Source of the DNA: an uncultured Clostridia bacterium
GTDB lineage: Bacteria > Bacillota > Clostridia > Saccharofermentanales > Saccharofermentanaceae
Length of the DNA stretch: 64,000 bases
Assembly: GCA_947303255.1 (NCBI GenBank)
Contig: CAMYXL010000004.1
Span: forward strand, 1-64,000
Reading direction: 5' to 3'
This document shows positions 1 to 10,956 of the stretch, one piece after another. The notes beneath the pieces were generated by a model. The model searched no databases, was not told the DNA's origin, and saw only the letters and a list, made by a program, of their open reading frames with translations. Every line of letters begins with the position of its first letter. The stretch's first letter is position 1. Made by a program: the position numbers and the translations under genes.

Positions 1-3000
1 GAGTTGCTGTCTCACCGGATGTGTACTTGATTCCGGATCCTGTGTACTCCTCATCGATAGATGCATTTTTACCAAGTTCAACAGAGGACTTGTCGATTAC
101 AACGTCATTACCCTTAGCATCCTTACCTGTAAGGATAAGTTCTGCGCCAGGAAGCTCCTCACCACCTTCTGTATCTACCTTGCTAATTGCTACATCTGTC
201 TTATATATTGCATCCTTCATCGTAACAACTGCAGGATTATCTCCATTAGCTGCTGTTACATAAGAAGAATCTACTACCTTACCATCCTTGATTTCGAATG
301 TAATATCTGTTGTAACTGCATAACCAGCAGGTGCTGCATTCTCAGAGAGAGTATATTTACCATCCGGAAGACCCTTGATAAGTGTTGCAGCCTCGCCTGA
401 TGTGTATTTGATTCCTGATCCTGTGTACTCTTCGTCAATAGAAGCGTTTGTGCCAAGTACTACAGAAGACTTGTCGATAACTACTTCATTACCTGCGAAG
501 TCTGTTCCTGTAAGGATAAGTTCTGCACCAGGAAGCTCTTCACCGCCTTCTGTATCTACCTTGCTAATTGCTACGTCTGTCTTATACATTGCATCCTTCA
601 TCGTAACAACTGCAGGATTATCTCCGTTTGCTGCTGTTACATAAGAAGAATCTATTACCTTACCATCCTTGATCTCGAAAACAATATCTGTCGTTACATC
701 GTAACCAGCTGGTGCTGCATTCTCTGTAAGTGTGTATGTTCCATCAGGGAGACCCTTAACAAGAGTTGCTGTCTCACCGGATGTGTACTTGATTCCGGAT
801 CCTGTGTACTCCTCATCAATAGATGCGTTTGTACCAAGAACTACGGAAGACTTGTCGATAACTACTTCATTACCAGCAAAATCAGTTCCTGTAAGGATAA
901 GTTCTGCACCAGGAAGCTCCTCGCCACCTTCTGTATCTACCTTGCTGATAGAAACGTCTGTCTTGAACATGGCATCCTTCATTGTAACAACTGCAGGATT
1001 GTCTCCATTAGCTGCTGTTACATAAGAAGAATCTACTACCTTACCATTCTTGATCTCGAATGTGATCTCTGTAGTTACATCATAGCCTGCAGGTGCTGCA
1101 TTCTCAGTAAGTGTATATTTACCATCAGGGAGACCCTTGATAAGAGTTGCTGTCTCACCCGATGTGTACTTGATTCCTGAACCTGTGAACTCCTCATCGA
1201 TAGATGCGTTTGTACCAAGAACTACAGAAGACTTGTCGATTACAACGTCATCACCCTTTGCATCCTTACCTGTGAGGATAAGTTCTGCGCCAGGAAGTTC
1301 CTCTCCACCTTCTGTGTCTACCTTGCTGATAGCTACGTCTGTCTTATACATAGCGTCCTTCATAGTAACAATCGCAGGATTATCTCCGTTTGCTGCTGTT
1401 ACATAAGAAGAATCTACTACCTTACCATCCTTGATCTCGAATGTAATATCTGTTGTTACATCGTAACCTGCAGGTGCTGCATTCTCAGAAAGAATGTAAT
1501 TACCATCAGGAAGTCCCTTAATAAGTGTTGGAGTGCTGCCTGACAAATACTTCAATGTTGTACCGTTCTTTTCAAGGATAATTGCTGACACACCCTTAAC
1601 GATCTGTTCCTCATCAAAGTAAACAGCATTTCCCTTTGCATCAGTACCTGTAAGTGTAAGAGTCGCTCCAAGAAGTTCATCTCCACTATTTGTATCAACT
1701 TTGCTAATGGCTACATCTGTCGCATATGCATCAATCATTTGAATCTTATCAACTTCTTTACCGTCAACAATGATCCTCATATCAGATGTCAACTCAAATG
1801 TTATAGACTCAGCCTTTAAATATCCATTTGGAGCTGTTAACTCAGTAAGGGTATATTTTCCAGCACGAAGATTCTTAATGACAGTAGTTTCAGTTCCGGA
1901 AACAAATCTAACCTCATCACCGGTATTTTTCAGATCTGCACCATAACCAAGAACAACCTGTGAATCAACAAAGTTAACAGTATTGCCCTTATTATCCTGA
2001 CCTACGAGGATCAATGTTGCACCAGGAAGTTCGTTTCCAGATGCATCTACTTTACTGAACACAACATCATTAGTTCTAAGTGAATCCTTCATAGTAACAA
2101 TTGCAGGATTATCACCATTTGCCTCTGTTACATAAGAAGAATCTACTACCTTACCATCCTTGATTTCGAATGTAATATCTGTTGTAACTGCATAACCAGC
2201 AGGTGCTGCATTCTCAGAGAGAGTATATTTACCATCTGGAAGACCCTTGATAAGTGTTGCTGTCTCACCCGATGTGTACTTGATTCCTGATCCTGTGTAC
2301 TCCTCATCAATAGATGCGTTTGTACCAAGAACTACGGAAGACTTGTCGATAACTACTTCATTACCAGCAAAGTCAATTCCAGTAAGAATAAGCTCTGCTC
2401 CAGGAAGTTCATCTCCACTTTCTGCATCTACCTTGCTGATAGAAACGTCTGTCTTATACATTGCATCCTTCATCGTAACAATCGCAGGATTGTCTCCATT
2501 AGCCGCTGTTACATAAGAAGAGTCTACAACCTTACCATCCTTGATCTCGAAAACAATATCTGTCGTTACATCGTAACCAGCTGGTGCTGCATTCTCTGTA
2601 AGTGTGTATGTTCCATCAGGGAGACCCTTGATGAGAGTTGATGTCTCACCCGATGTGTACTTGATTCCTGAACCTGTGTACTCCTCATCGATAGATGCAT
2701 TTGTACCAAGAACTACAGAAGACTTGTCGATTACTACTTCATCGTTCTTTGCATCCTTACCTGTGAGGATAAGCTCTGCGCCAGGAAGCTCGTTACCACC
2801 TTCTGTGTCTACCTTGCTGATAGCTACATCTGTCTTAAACATTGCGTCCTTCATCGTAACAACTGCAGGATTGTTTCCGTTTGCGGCTGTTACATAAGAA
2901 GAATCTACTACCTTACCACCCTTGATCTCAAATGTAATATCTGTTGTTACATCATAACCTGCAGGTGCTGCATTCTCTGTAAGTGTGTATGTTCCATCAG

Positions 3001-4790
3001 GAAGGTTCTTGATCAGTGTCGAAGTGCTGCCTGACAAATACTTCAATGTTGTACTGTTCTTCTCAAGGATAATTGCTGACTCACCCTTAACGATCTGTTC
3101 CTCATCAAAGTAAACAGCATTTCCCTTTGCATCTGTACCTGTAAGTGTAAGTGTTGCTCCAAGGAGTTCATCTCCGCTGTCTGTATCAACTTTACTGATT
3201 ACTACGTCTGCCTTGAACATAGCATCCTTCATGGTAACAACTGCCGGATTATCTCCGTTTGCTGCTGTTACGTAAGAAGAATCTACTACCTTACCATCCT
3301 TGATCTCGAATGTAATATCTGTTGTTACATCGTAACCTGCAGGTGCTGCATTCTCTGTAAGTGTGTATTTACCATCTGGGAGACCCTTGATAAGTGTTGC
3401 TGTCTCACCTGATGTGTACTTGATTCCTGATCCTGTGTACTCCTCATCAATAGATGCGTTTGTACCAAGAACTACGGAAGACTTGTCGATAACTACTTCA
3501 TTACCAGCAAAATCAGTTCCTGTAAGGATAAGTTCAGCGCCAGGAAGCTCCTCGCCGCCATCTGTATCTACCTTACTGATAACTACATCAGTCTTGTTCA
3601 ATGCATCCTTCATTGTAACTACTGCAGGATTATCTCCATCAGCTTCTGTTACGTAAGAAGAATCTACTACCTTACCATCCTTGATCTCGAATGTGATATC
3701 TGTTGTTACAGCATAACCGGCAGGAGCTGCATTCTCTGTAAGTGTGTATGTTCCGTCCGGAAGGCCCTTAATAAGAGTTGCTGTCTCACCGGATGTGTAC
3801 TTGATTCCAGAACCTGTATACTTCTCATCGATAGATGCATTTGTACCAAGAACTACAGAAGACTTGTCGATTACAACGTCATCACCCTTTGCATCCTTAC
3901 CTGTGAGGATAAGTTCTGCGCCAGGAAGTTCCTCTCCACCTTCTGTATCTACCTTGCTGATAGCTACGTCTGTCCTAAACATAGCATCCTTCATAGTAAC
4001 AATCGCAGGAGTATCTCCGTTTGCTGCTGTTACATAAGAAGAATCTACTACCTTACCATCTTTGATCTCGAATGTGATATCTGTGGTTACATCGTAACCT
4101 GCAGGTGCTGCATTCTCTGTAAGTGTGTATGTTCCATCAGGAAGATCCTTAATAAGAGTAGCTGTTTTTCCTGATAAGAACTGAAGTGTTGTTCCATCTT
4201 TCTGAAGGATTATTGCTGACTCACCCTTTTCGATCTGGCCTTCAGAGAAATAAACTTCTTTTCCACTGAAATCTATTCCTTTAAGAGTAAGCTTAGCACC
4301 AAGAAGTTCCTCGCCAGCTTCGGTATCTACCTTGCTAATTGCAACGTTAGTCTTAAACATTGCGTCCTTCATGGTAACTACTGCAGGATTATCTCCATTA
4401 GCTGCTGTTACATAAGATGAAGCAATTACTTTACCGTCTCTGATCTCGAATGTGATCTCTGTGGTTACATCATAACCTGCAGGAGCTGCATCCTCTTTAA
4501 GGGTATATGTTCCATCAGGAAGACCCTTGATCGTTGTCTTAGTTGAACCGGACTTAAATCTGATACCATTACCGGATTCATTTTCCAAGAAAGAAGCGCC
4601 TTCACCTAAAGAAACCATGCTTTCTTTAATAATAATATTTTTGTTACTATTATCTATGCCGGTCAAAGTAAGTTCAGCACCAGCCAACTCTTTTGAATTG
4701 TCGATATCCTGCTTAGAGATTTCAACTGTTACGATCTCAGGAAGATCAATTGTAAGTCCCTTAGGGATAAAAGACATATGTGTCTCATTA
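1..4790 (-). repeat. Tandem array of 12.5 SpaA-domain repeats (~380 bp unit)
   Basis: Repeat boundaries, marked by the MKDA(M/I/L) junction codons, lie near 4365, 3985, 3604, 3224, 2846, 2465, 2085, 1735, 1352, 971, 590 and 209. Units are ~380 bp except the one at 1735-2085, which is ~350 bp and divergent. Three main unit types alternate: B (SAIIL core, ELLGA), A1 (GKDAKG) and A2 (TDFAGNE). The order from the N-terminus is divergent first unit, B-A1-A2, B-A1-A2, divergent C, B-A1-A2, A2, A1 (cut). Long stretches are almost identical at DNA level even at third codon positions, which points to recent block duplication or gene conversion. Confidence 0.9.
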
Positions 4791-5965
4791 GCTGCATAAA
4801 TATTATTAGCGATGATAGTTCCACTTCCACCGTTAGCAACAACGTCACAATCAGGAGCTATAATATGACCAACAGTTGAATGTGTAATAACTGTTGTTCC
4901 AGGAGCAGCATTATAAAAGTTATAAATAATATTAGTACCCTTGAAAGCCATCTGCTCCTCATCTTTGATAAAGCCACCTTCCAAGGTTCTATATTTAATA
5001 TTTGTCGGGAACTCAAATCTATCAACACCGGAAAGATCAATATTGATAACAAGAGACTGATTTCCCTGATAACCGTTTGAAGCACTGTAATTAATATTGT
5101 TGATATTCATTATCGGCACAAAATCTTTAGCCGAAACATTCAATACGTTGGTTCCATAATTATTCAACCAAATCGCATTGTTGTTTTTATCATACGCATC
5201 GTAATATGGATATACATTATTATCCAATTTTGAAAGCTGAGTTGAAAGAGTTTGATACTGACTCTTAAGAGCATCAAAATCAACATAGCTGTCAGTTGTA
5301 TGACCAAACGTAACATTCTGACCAGTATAAGATGTAGATCTTACCTGCAATGCTCCGTCAATAAGATTTGAATCATATGAGTAAATGTACGTCTTATCTT
5401 TGATAGCAGAATTATTCGTAATATTCTCAGGTTCGCCACCCTGGATTGGATTACCATATATATCAAATTTAGGCTGAACATCTATCAATTTAACATCATA
5501 TGCCTCAGGGATAAGAATAGTATCGATCATACCGATACCCCAGATCCTTCCATCATCATTATCAGGATGCTTAACTGTCTGATATCCAAAATCTACACTA
5601 TCAGCAGTTGTATTAATTGAATTTGAAACGACATTAACAAGAGGATGAGATTCATAATTACCAAAGCTGGTATGAGGTTCAGTATAGTTCTGACCAATAT
5701 ACCAGTTTTTGCATGCCAGGTTACCGTTGACATGTGTATCATTATAAATACTGTCAAAAGCGAATAAAGAAAAGTTTCCGGCTTCACCTAAGAGGTTATC
5801 CCAGTAGTATGAAGATTCACGGTAAGTTCCGGAAACGATCGGCAATCCATCTGAGTCTTTGTACTCAGCTGCCAATACACTCCTCATTGATGCAAAAGGT
5901 GAAAAAATTGTCAGCGTCATTATTGCTGACATAATTGTTGCAAGTCGTTTCAAATTTGATCTCAT
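1..5965 (-). CDS. Giant SpaA/Cna_B-repeat surface adhesin, C-terminus beyond window
   Basis: The reading frame is open from an ATG at 5965 (GGGAG 12 bases upstream) to the window edge, so about 1,988 residues are visible and the C-terminus is missing. Residues 1-33 form a signal peptide ending VLAA. Residues ~35-388 resemble the choice-of-anchor-A adhesin domain (GEAGNFSLFAF, then a beta-rich Asn-rich region). From residue ~388 there are twelve complete SpaA-like domains and part of a thirteenth. Most are ~127 residues, with the order VAISKVD (isopeptide Lys), ELPGAEL, then TLTENAAPAGYD (catalytic Glu). In this family Lys-Asn/Asp isopeptide bonds stiffen the domains, and the chain normally ends in an LPXTG sortase signal, which would lie outside the window. 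Likely role: a long stalk presenting a binding head at the cell surface. The ligand is unknown. Confidence 0.88.
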   Translation of the reverse strand, partial: MRSNLKRLATIMSAIMTLTIFSPFASMRSVLAAEYKDSDGLPIVSGTYRESSYYWDNLLGEAGNFSLFAFDSIYNDTHVNGNLACKNWYIGQNYTEPHTSFGNYESHPLVNVVSNSINTTADSVDFGYQTVKHPDNDDGRIWGIGMIDTILIPEAYDVKLIDVQPKFDIYGNPIQGGEPENITNNSAIKDKTYIYSYDSNLIDGALQVRSTSYTGQNVTFGHTTDSYVDFDALKSQYQTLSTQLSKLDNNVYPYYDAYDKNNNAIWLNNYGTNVLNVSAKDFVPIMNINNINYSASNGYQGNQSLVINIDLSGVDRFEFPTNIKYRTLEGGFIKDEEQMAFKGTNIIYNFYNAAPGTTVITHSTVGHIIAPDCDVVANGGSGTIIANNIYAANETHMSFIPKGLTIDLPEIVTVEISKQDIDNSKELAGAELTLTGIDNSNKNIIIKESMVSLGEGASFLENESGNGIRFKSGSTKTTIKGLPDGTYTLKEDAAPAGYDVTTEITFEIRDGKVIASSYVTAANGDNPAVVTMKDAMFKTNVAISKVDTEAGEELLGAKLTLKGIDFSGKEVYFSEGQIEKGESAIILQKDGTTLQFLSGKTATLIKDLPDGTYTLTENAAPAGYDVTTDITFEIKDGKVVDSSYVTAANGDTPAIVTMKDAMFRTDVAISKVDTEGGEELPGAELILTGKDAKGDDVVIDKSSVVLGTNASIDEKYTGSGIKYTSGETATLIKGLPDGTYTLTENAAPAGYAVTTDITFEIKDGKVVDSSYVTEADGDNPAVVTMKDALNKTDVVISKVDTDGGEELPGAELILTGTDFAGNEVVIDKSSVVLGTNASIDEEYTGSGIKYTSGETATLIKGLPDGKYTLTENAAPAGYDVTTDITFEIKDGKVVDSSYVTAANGDNPAVVTMKDAMFKADVVISKVDTDSGDELLGATLTLTGTDAKGNAVYFDEEQIVKGESAIILEKNSTTLKYLSGSTSTLIKNLPDGTYTLTENAAPAGYDVTTDITFEIKGGKVVDSSYVTAANGNNPAVVTMKDAMFKTDVAISKVDTEGGNELPGAELILTGKDAKNDEVVIDKSSVVLGTNASIDEEYTGSGIKYTSGETSTLIKGLPDGTYTLTENAAPAGYDVTTDIVFEIKDGKVVDSSYVTAANGDNPAIVTMKDAMYKTDVSISKVDAESGDELPGAELILTGIDFAGNEVVIDKSSVVLGTNASIDEEYTGSGIKYTSGETATLIKGLPDGKYTLSENAAPAGYAVTTDITFEIKDGKVVDSSYVTEANGDNPAIVTMKDSLRTNDVVFSKVDASGNELPGATLILVGQDNKGNTVNFVDSQVVLGYGADLKNTGDEVRFVSGTETTVIKNLRAGKYTLTELTAPNGYLKAESITFELTSDMRIIVDGKEVDKIQMIDAYATDVAISKVDTNSGDELLGATLTLTGTDAKGNAVYFDEEQIVKGVSAIILEKNGTTLKYLSGSTPTLIKGLPDGNYILSENAAPAGYDVTTDITFEIKDGKVVDSSYVTAANGDNPAIVTMKDAMYKTDVAISKVDTEGGEELPGAELILTGKDAKGDDVVIDKSSVVLGTNASIDEEFTGSGIKYTSGETATLIKGLPDGKYTLTENAAPAGYDVTTEITFEIKNGKVVDSSYVTAANGDNPAVVTMKDAMFKTDVSISKVDTEGGEELPGAELILTGTDFAGNEVVIDKSSVVLGTNASIDEEYTGSGIKYTSGETATLVKGLPDGTYTLTENAAPAGYDVTTDIVFEIKDGKVIDSSYVTAANGDNPAVVTMKDAMYKTDVAISKVDTEGGEELPGAELILTGTDFAGNEVVIDKSSVVLGTNASIDEEYTGSGIKYTSGEAATLIKGLPDGKYTLSENAAPAGYAVTTDITFEIKDGKVVDSSYVTAANGDNPAVVTMKDAIYKTDVAISKVDTEGGEELPGAELILTGKDAKGNDVVIDKSSVELGKNASIDEEYTGSGIKYTSGETAT

Positions 5966-6197
5966 AACAAGTATATTCTCCCTTAATATAATAAAATCGA
6001 AAAAAATATACATTAGAACAAAAATCCAAACAATCGAATGAAAACAAATAAATAATACAAAAAAACACATGATCCTTTGTACAAAAGATAAAAAAACAGG
6101 GCAATTTTTGTAAAATCAAGAGCAACATGTGTCATTTTACAATGAAAACTTCAATTATCAATTATTTTTTAATGTTTTTGTCAGTCAATTTCTTTTG

Positions 6198-6225
6198 ATA
6201 ATATCACATGTAAAAAACCTGTCAA
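6198..6225 (-). promoter_or_regulatory. Sigma-A-type promoter of the adhesin gene
   Basis: On the minus strand, TTGACA (6225-6220) is followed by a 16-base spacer and TATTAT (6203-6198). A TGn extension sits just before the -10. Transcription would start near 6190, giving a leader of about 225 bases. Confidence 0.7.
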
Positions 6226-6286
6226 ATAAACCCCTGATTTCTAGCATTTTTGTTAAATATTTTTGTATTATGTTAATTTGTAATAT

Positions 6287-6307
6287 GAATGTAACATTGT
6301 TACATTC
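6287..6307. promoter_or_regulatory. Perfect 9-3-9 inverted repeat upstream of the adhesin promoter
   Basis: GAATGTAAC-ATT-GTTACATTC is a perfect dyad centred about 70 bp upstream of the adhesin -35 box. It is not followed by a U-run on either strand, so an operator is more likely than a terminator. I do not recognise the regulator family from the half-site. Confidence 0.5.
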
Positions 6308-6510
6308 TCTTAATATTTTGTTTTATTAAATGAAAGTTTATATAATTAATGTCTAATTGTTGACATGATTTTAAACACAATTTGCGTTTTTGTGCATAGA
6401 TCATATATCTAATGTTCGTGATTTATTTAGCAATTTTTGTTATTTTCTTGGCCGTATCTTGATAAGTTTTTTCTCATATTTATTCATTTCAACGTATATT
6501 TATTCTTTTT

Positions 6511-6548
6511 AAAAGAAAAAAATACCGCTCGTTTTTTCAATCGAGCGG
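6511..6548 (-). terminator. Intrinsic terminator of the polyamine operon
   Basis: Read on the minus strand, CCGCTCG and CGAGCGG pair (6548-6542 with 6531-6525) around a 10-base loop and are followed by TATTTTTTTCTTTT. It lies just after the aguB stop. Confidence 0.85.
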
Positions 6549-6569
6549 CATTCATTATTGTCCGATTAT

Positions 6570-7451
6570 TTACTTGTTATCAGTGATCAATTTATAGGTT
6601 TCCGGTCTTCTGTCTCTGAAGACTCCCCAAGACAATCTGTCCTCTCTATTAGCTTCAAAATCATACTCAGACATTATGACTGTCTCTTCTTCCCTGTTTG
6701 CCTGAACTATTATCTCGCCAAACTGATCCGTCATAAAACTGCTTCCGTAAAAACTCAGTTCACTTGATTGATCGTTGTTTTCCTTACAAGGAGTAACAAC
6801 TTCATTTCCAACTCTGTTAGCAGCCACAACCGGAATAATATTTGCTGCAGAATGGCCCTGCATCGTTCTCGACCAGTGACCCATACTGTCTACCTCAAGG
6901 ATAGGCTCTTTTCCGATCGCTGTAGGATATAAGATGATATCAGCTCCCATAAGAGCCAAACATCTGGCCGTCTCGGGAAACCACTGATCCCAGCATATTC
7001 CGATACCGACTTTACCGTACTTTGTATCAAACACCTTGAAACCGAGATTGCCCGGAGTAAAGTAGAATTTTTCCTGATAGAAGTGGTCATCCGGAATGTG
7101 AGTCTTTCTATATACACCCAAGATCTCACCGTCGCTATCGATAAGAGCCAGTGAATTATAAAGAACATTTCCGTCCTTTTCGTAAAAGCTTACAGGGATA
7201 ACTACATCCAATTCCTTGGCTATCTTTCTAAAATGGCAGACTGCGTCATTCTCCTCAGTGCTCTTTGCAAAAGCATAGTAATCGTATCTTCTCTCCTGAC
7301 AGAAATACTGCCTCTCGAAAAGTTCCGGAAGCAATATGATCTTTGCGCCGTCTTCTGCAGCCTTTCTTACAAGTTTTTCAGCCTTTTCGATATTCTCACT
7401 TACAACTGTTGAACAGCTCATCTGAACAGCTGCAACCTTAATCTTGGACAT
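6570..7451 (-). CDS. aguB: N-carbamoylputrescine amidase
   Basis: A 293-residue carbon-nitrogen hydrolase of the length usual for AguB. The nitrilase triad is visible: Glu in LLPELFE (~44), Lys in YRKTHIPDD (~118) and Cys in GICWDQWFPE (~153). It hydrolyses N-carbamoylputrescine to putrescine, CO2 and ammonia in the cytoplasm, the last step of the agmatine route. It starts one base after the aguA stop with GGAGGGATAAT before the ATG, and it is the last gene of the six-gene polyamine operon. The GICWDQWFPE and HFYQEKFYF signatures fit AguB better than general nitrilases. Confidence 0.93.
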   Translation of the reverse strand: MSKIKVAAVQMSCSTVVSENIEKAEKLVRKAAEDGAKIILLPELFERQYFCQERRYDYYAFAKSTEENDAVCHFRKIAKELDVVIPVSFYEKDGNVLYNSLALIDSDGEILGVYRKTHIPDDHFYQEKFYFTPGNLGFKVFDTKYGKVGIGICWDQWFPETARCLALMGADIILYPTAIGKEPILEVDSMGHWSRTMQGHSAANIIPVVAANRVGNEVVTPCKENNDQSSELSFYGSSFMTDQFGEIIVQANREEETVIMSEYDFEANREDRLSWGVFRDRRPETYKLITDNK

Positions 7452-7452
7452 A

Positions 7453-8556
7453 TTATCCCTCCTTTATTACCTTCGGTATCTGCTGAGTGATACAGTGTAT
7501 GTTTCCTCCTCCAACGAGGATATCTCTGGCGTATATAGGAACAACCTTTCTTCCGAAACTTACAGATTCCATGATCTCTACGGCCCTTCTGTCAGATTCT
7601 GTATTATTGCCTCCAAACTGCGGGATCAGGATCGAATCATTTGTATAGTAATAATTCACATAGCTTGCGGCAAGTCGTTCTCCTTCTTCCCTGTTATCTT
7701 CGCCTTCCTCGAAAACGAGATTATCCATATCCTTCTTCTCGATGAGAACAGGATTATCAGGGATCGGAAGTTTGATGATCTCGATTTTACGTCCCTTACA
7801 GTCAGTTACAGAGCTTAGATAATCATAGCATGCCTTTGACATATTATATTGAGGATCATCTATATTATCTGTCCACGCCAAAACAACTTTTGCCGGACCT
7901 GCAAAGGCTGCTACATTATCAACGTGCTCGTCAGTCTCATCATTATATATGCCACACGGGAGCCACAATACCTTCTTGGCACCCAGAGCATTACATAGAT
8001 AGTCCTCTATATTTTCACGAGTAAGATCACTGTTCCTTCCCGGGCTTAAAAGACAGGTCTCAGTAACCATCAACGTACCTTCGCCGTCGGTCGCTATGCT
8101 TCCTCCTTCAAGGATAAAATTCTGTCGGTCTACGGAGTTCTTTCCGATCTTACTGCAAAACAAAGAAGCAACTTTATTATCAAGATCGTAGTCCTGATAA
8201 AGACCGTTATAATCTCCGCCCCAAGCATTAAATCTCCAGTCGATACCCATGATCTCATCATTGTTCAAGACAAAAGTAGGTCCTACATCCCTTGCCCATG
8301 AATCGTTGGAATCTATCCTAAGCGGTATGAAACTAAAAGGCTGATCTTCGAATCTTGATGAAAGATCATCGATGGTCTTCTGTGGCTCGTCATTGTTGAA
8401 AAGGACATAGAGATCTTCGCTTTTGAGTATCGTCTCAAAGATACTGATAAAGGCCTTCTGGGCAGCTGAGGGATCCTTGCCCCAGCTTCCGGGTCTTACT
8501 GGCCATATCATGAGTGTGGCACTATGTTTTTCGAATTCTCCCGGAAATCTAACCAT
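7453..8556 (-). CDS. aguA: Agmatine deiminase
   Basis: A 367-residue protein of the peptidylarginine-deiminase-like family. Family signatures include MIWPVRPGSWG near the N-terminus, WARDVGPTF (~90), WGGDYNGLY, ILEGGSIATDGEGT (~150) and the C-terminal GGGNIHCITQQIP, whose Cys (~355) is the expected nucleophile. It converts agmatine to N-carbamoylputrescine and ammonia. Its ATG shares a base with the nspC stop (TGATG), so translation is probably coupled. With aguB directly downstream, the pair makes putrescine without ornithine decarboxylase. Confidence 0.94.
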   Translation of the reverse strand: MVRFPGEFEKHSATLMIWPVRPGSWGKDPSAAQKAFISIFETILKSEDLYVLFNNDEPQKTIDDLSSRFEDQPFSFIPLRIDSNDSWARDVGPTFVLNNDEIMGIDWRFNAWGGDYNGLYQDYDLDNKVASLFCSKIGKNSVDRQNFILEGGSIATDGEGTLMVTETCLLSPGRNSDLTRENIEDYLCNALGAKKVLWLPCGIYNDETDEHVDNVAAFAGPAKVVLAWTDNIDDPQYNMSKACYDYLSSVTDCKGRKIEIIKLPIPDNPVLIEKKDMDNLVFEEGEDNREEGERLAASYVNYYYTNDSILIPQFGGNNTESDRRAVEIMESVSFGRKVVPIYARDILVGGGNIHCITQQIPKVIKEG

Positions 8557-9679
8557 CAGGACAAACGCTCCTTAAAATCTGAGTAACCGAATCTTCTGAC
8601 CAACTCGTAATCTCCGTCTTCTTTTTCGAGGACGATATCAGGAAGAGACATTCCGTTAAACGTGTTGTTTTTGACCATGCTGTAGATGGCCATGTCACCG
8701 AATGTGAGGCGGTCTCCTATCTTCGGCATCGTTTTAAGCCCGTATTCGCCTATTACGTCGCCTGCAAGACATGTTCTTGATGCAAGTCGGACTTTCGTGC
8801 CGTTCGCGTCAGAATCGATCAGAGGCGGCAAATACGGCATCTCCAATACATCAGGCATATGGCATGCTGCAGACGCGTCCAGGATGAGCGTAGGAACGTC
8901 TCCTGTATCGACGATATCCATGACTTCGGTAATTAGGTATCCCGCATCAAGAGCGATAGCTTCGCCGGGCTCGAGATATACATCGAGATCGTATGTTTTC
9001 ATAATATACTTGATAAGTTCCACAAGGCCGTCCACATCATAATCAGGCTTGGTTATGTGATGACCGCCGCCGAGATTGATGAATCTGATGTCCTTGAAGT
9101 ATTTACCGAAATTCTTCTCGACTACGTCAAAAGTCGCCTTCAGCGGCTCAAAGCCCTGCTCGCAGAGCGTATGGAAATGAAGACCCGTAACTTCCTTCGG
9201 AAGGGATTCAGGCATATCCTTAAGCCTTATTCCGAGACGTGACGATGGCGAACAAGGATCATAGATCTCATGTCCTTCCTGAGTCGAGAATTCCGGATTG
9301 ATGCGAAGTGCGATCTTAACATCCTCATGTTTTCGAATAACAGGAAGATGACGATTAAACTGCGACATGGAATTAAAATAGACATGGTCGCAGATACTAA
9401 AGATGTCCTCCATCTCGTCATCCTTATATGCCGGCTCGAAAACATGATTCTCACTGCCCCTCATCTCCTCATGAGCAAGCCTTGCCTCGTAGATTCCGGA
9501 AGATGTGGTGCCGGTTAAGTACTCGGCTATCAATGGATAAACGCGGAACATCGAAAATGCTTTTTGGGCAAGAAGTATCTTGGCGCCCGATCTTACCTCG
9601 ACATCCTTTAAGATCTCGAGGTTTTTTCGAAGCGCCTTTTCAGACACGATATATGAAGGTGTCTTTAATTCTTCGTATC

Positions 9680-9683
<4 letters not shown>
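8556..9683 (-). CDS. nspC: Carboxynorspermidine/carboxyspermidine decarboxylase
   Basis: A 375-residue PLP enzyme of the alanine-racemase-fold decarboxylase group. The PLP lysine is Lys41 in LLAQKAFSMF. HFHTLCEQ (~170), the glycine-rich INLGGGHHITKPDYD (~205) and EPGEAIALDAGYL (~240) are cofactor and substrate loops typical of NspC. It decarboxylates carboxyspermidine (or carboxynorspermidine) to the free triamine. It overlaps the upstream dehydrogenase gene by 4 bases (ATGA), so the two partner enzymes are translationally coupled. Lysine and diaminopimelate decarboxylases share the fold but are usually longer. Confidence 0.92.
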
Positions 9684-10942
<1,259 letters not shown>

Positions 10943-10956
10943 TTATATGTTCCTCC

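Larger units (their letters stand above)
5966..6569. other. 604-bp AT-rich intergenic stretch between aguB and the adhesin
   Basis: No credible gene is seen here. The short open frames on both strands lack ribosome sites and family resemblance. It holds the aguB terminator (6511-6548), a perfect 21-bp inverted repeat (6287-6307), a near-consensus minus-strand promoter (6198-6225), and then about 225 bases of untranslated leader before the adhesin ATG. The rest is A/T-rich DNA with no further structure that I can make out. Confidence 0.7.

Noticed and set aside
1..4790. CRISPR-like regular repetition
   Set aside because: Units are ~380 bp protein-coding domains, not short repeats with unique spacers.
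21..4799. Serial plus-strand frames of 80-97 codons at ~380-bp spacing
   Set aside because: They are antisense shadows of the SpaA repeats, lack ribosome sites, and the minus-strand frame gives an excellent adhesin.
5865..6128. 87-codon minus-strand frame overlapping the adhesin start
   Set aside because: It lies in another frame, is Cys/Phe-rich low-complexity translation of AT-rich leader DNA, and has no ribosome site.
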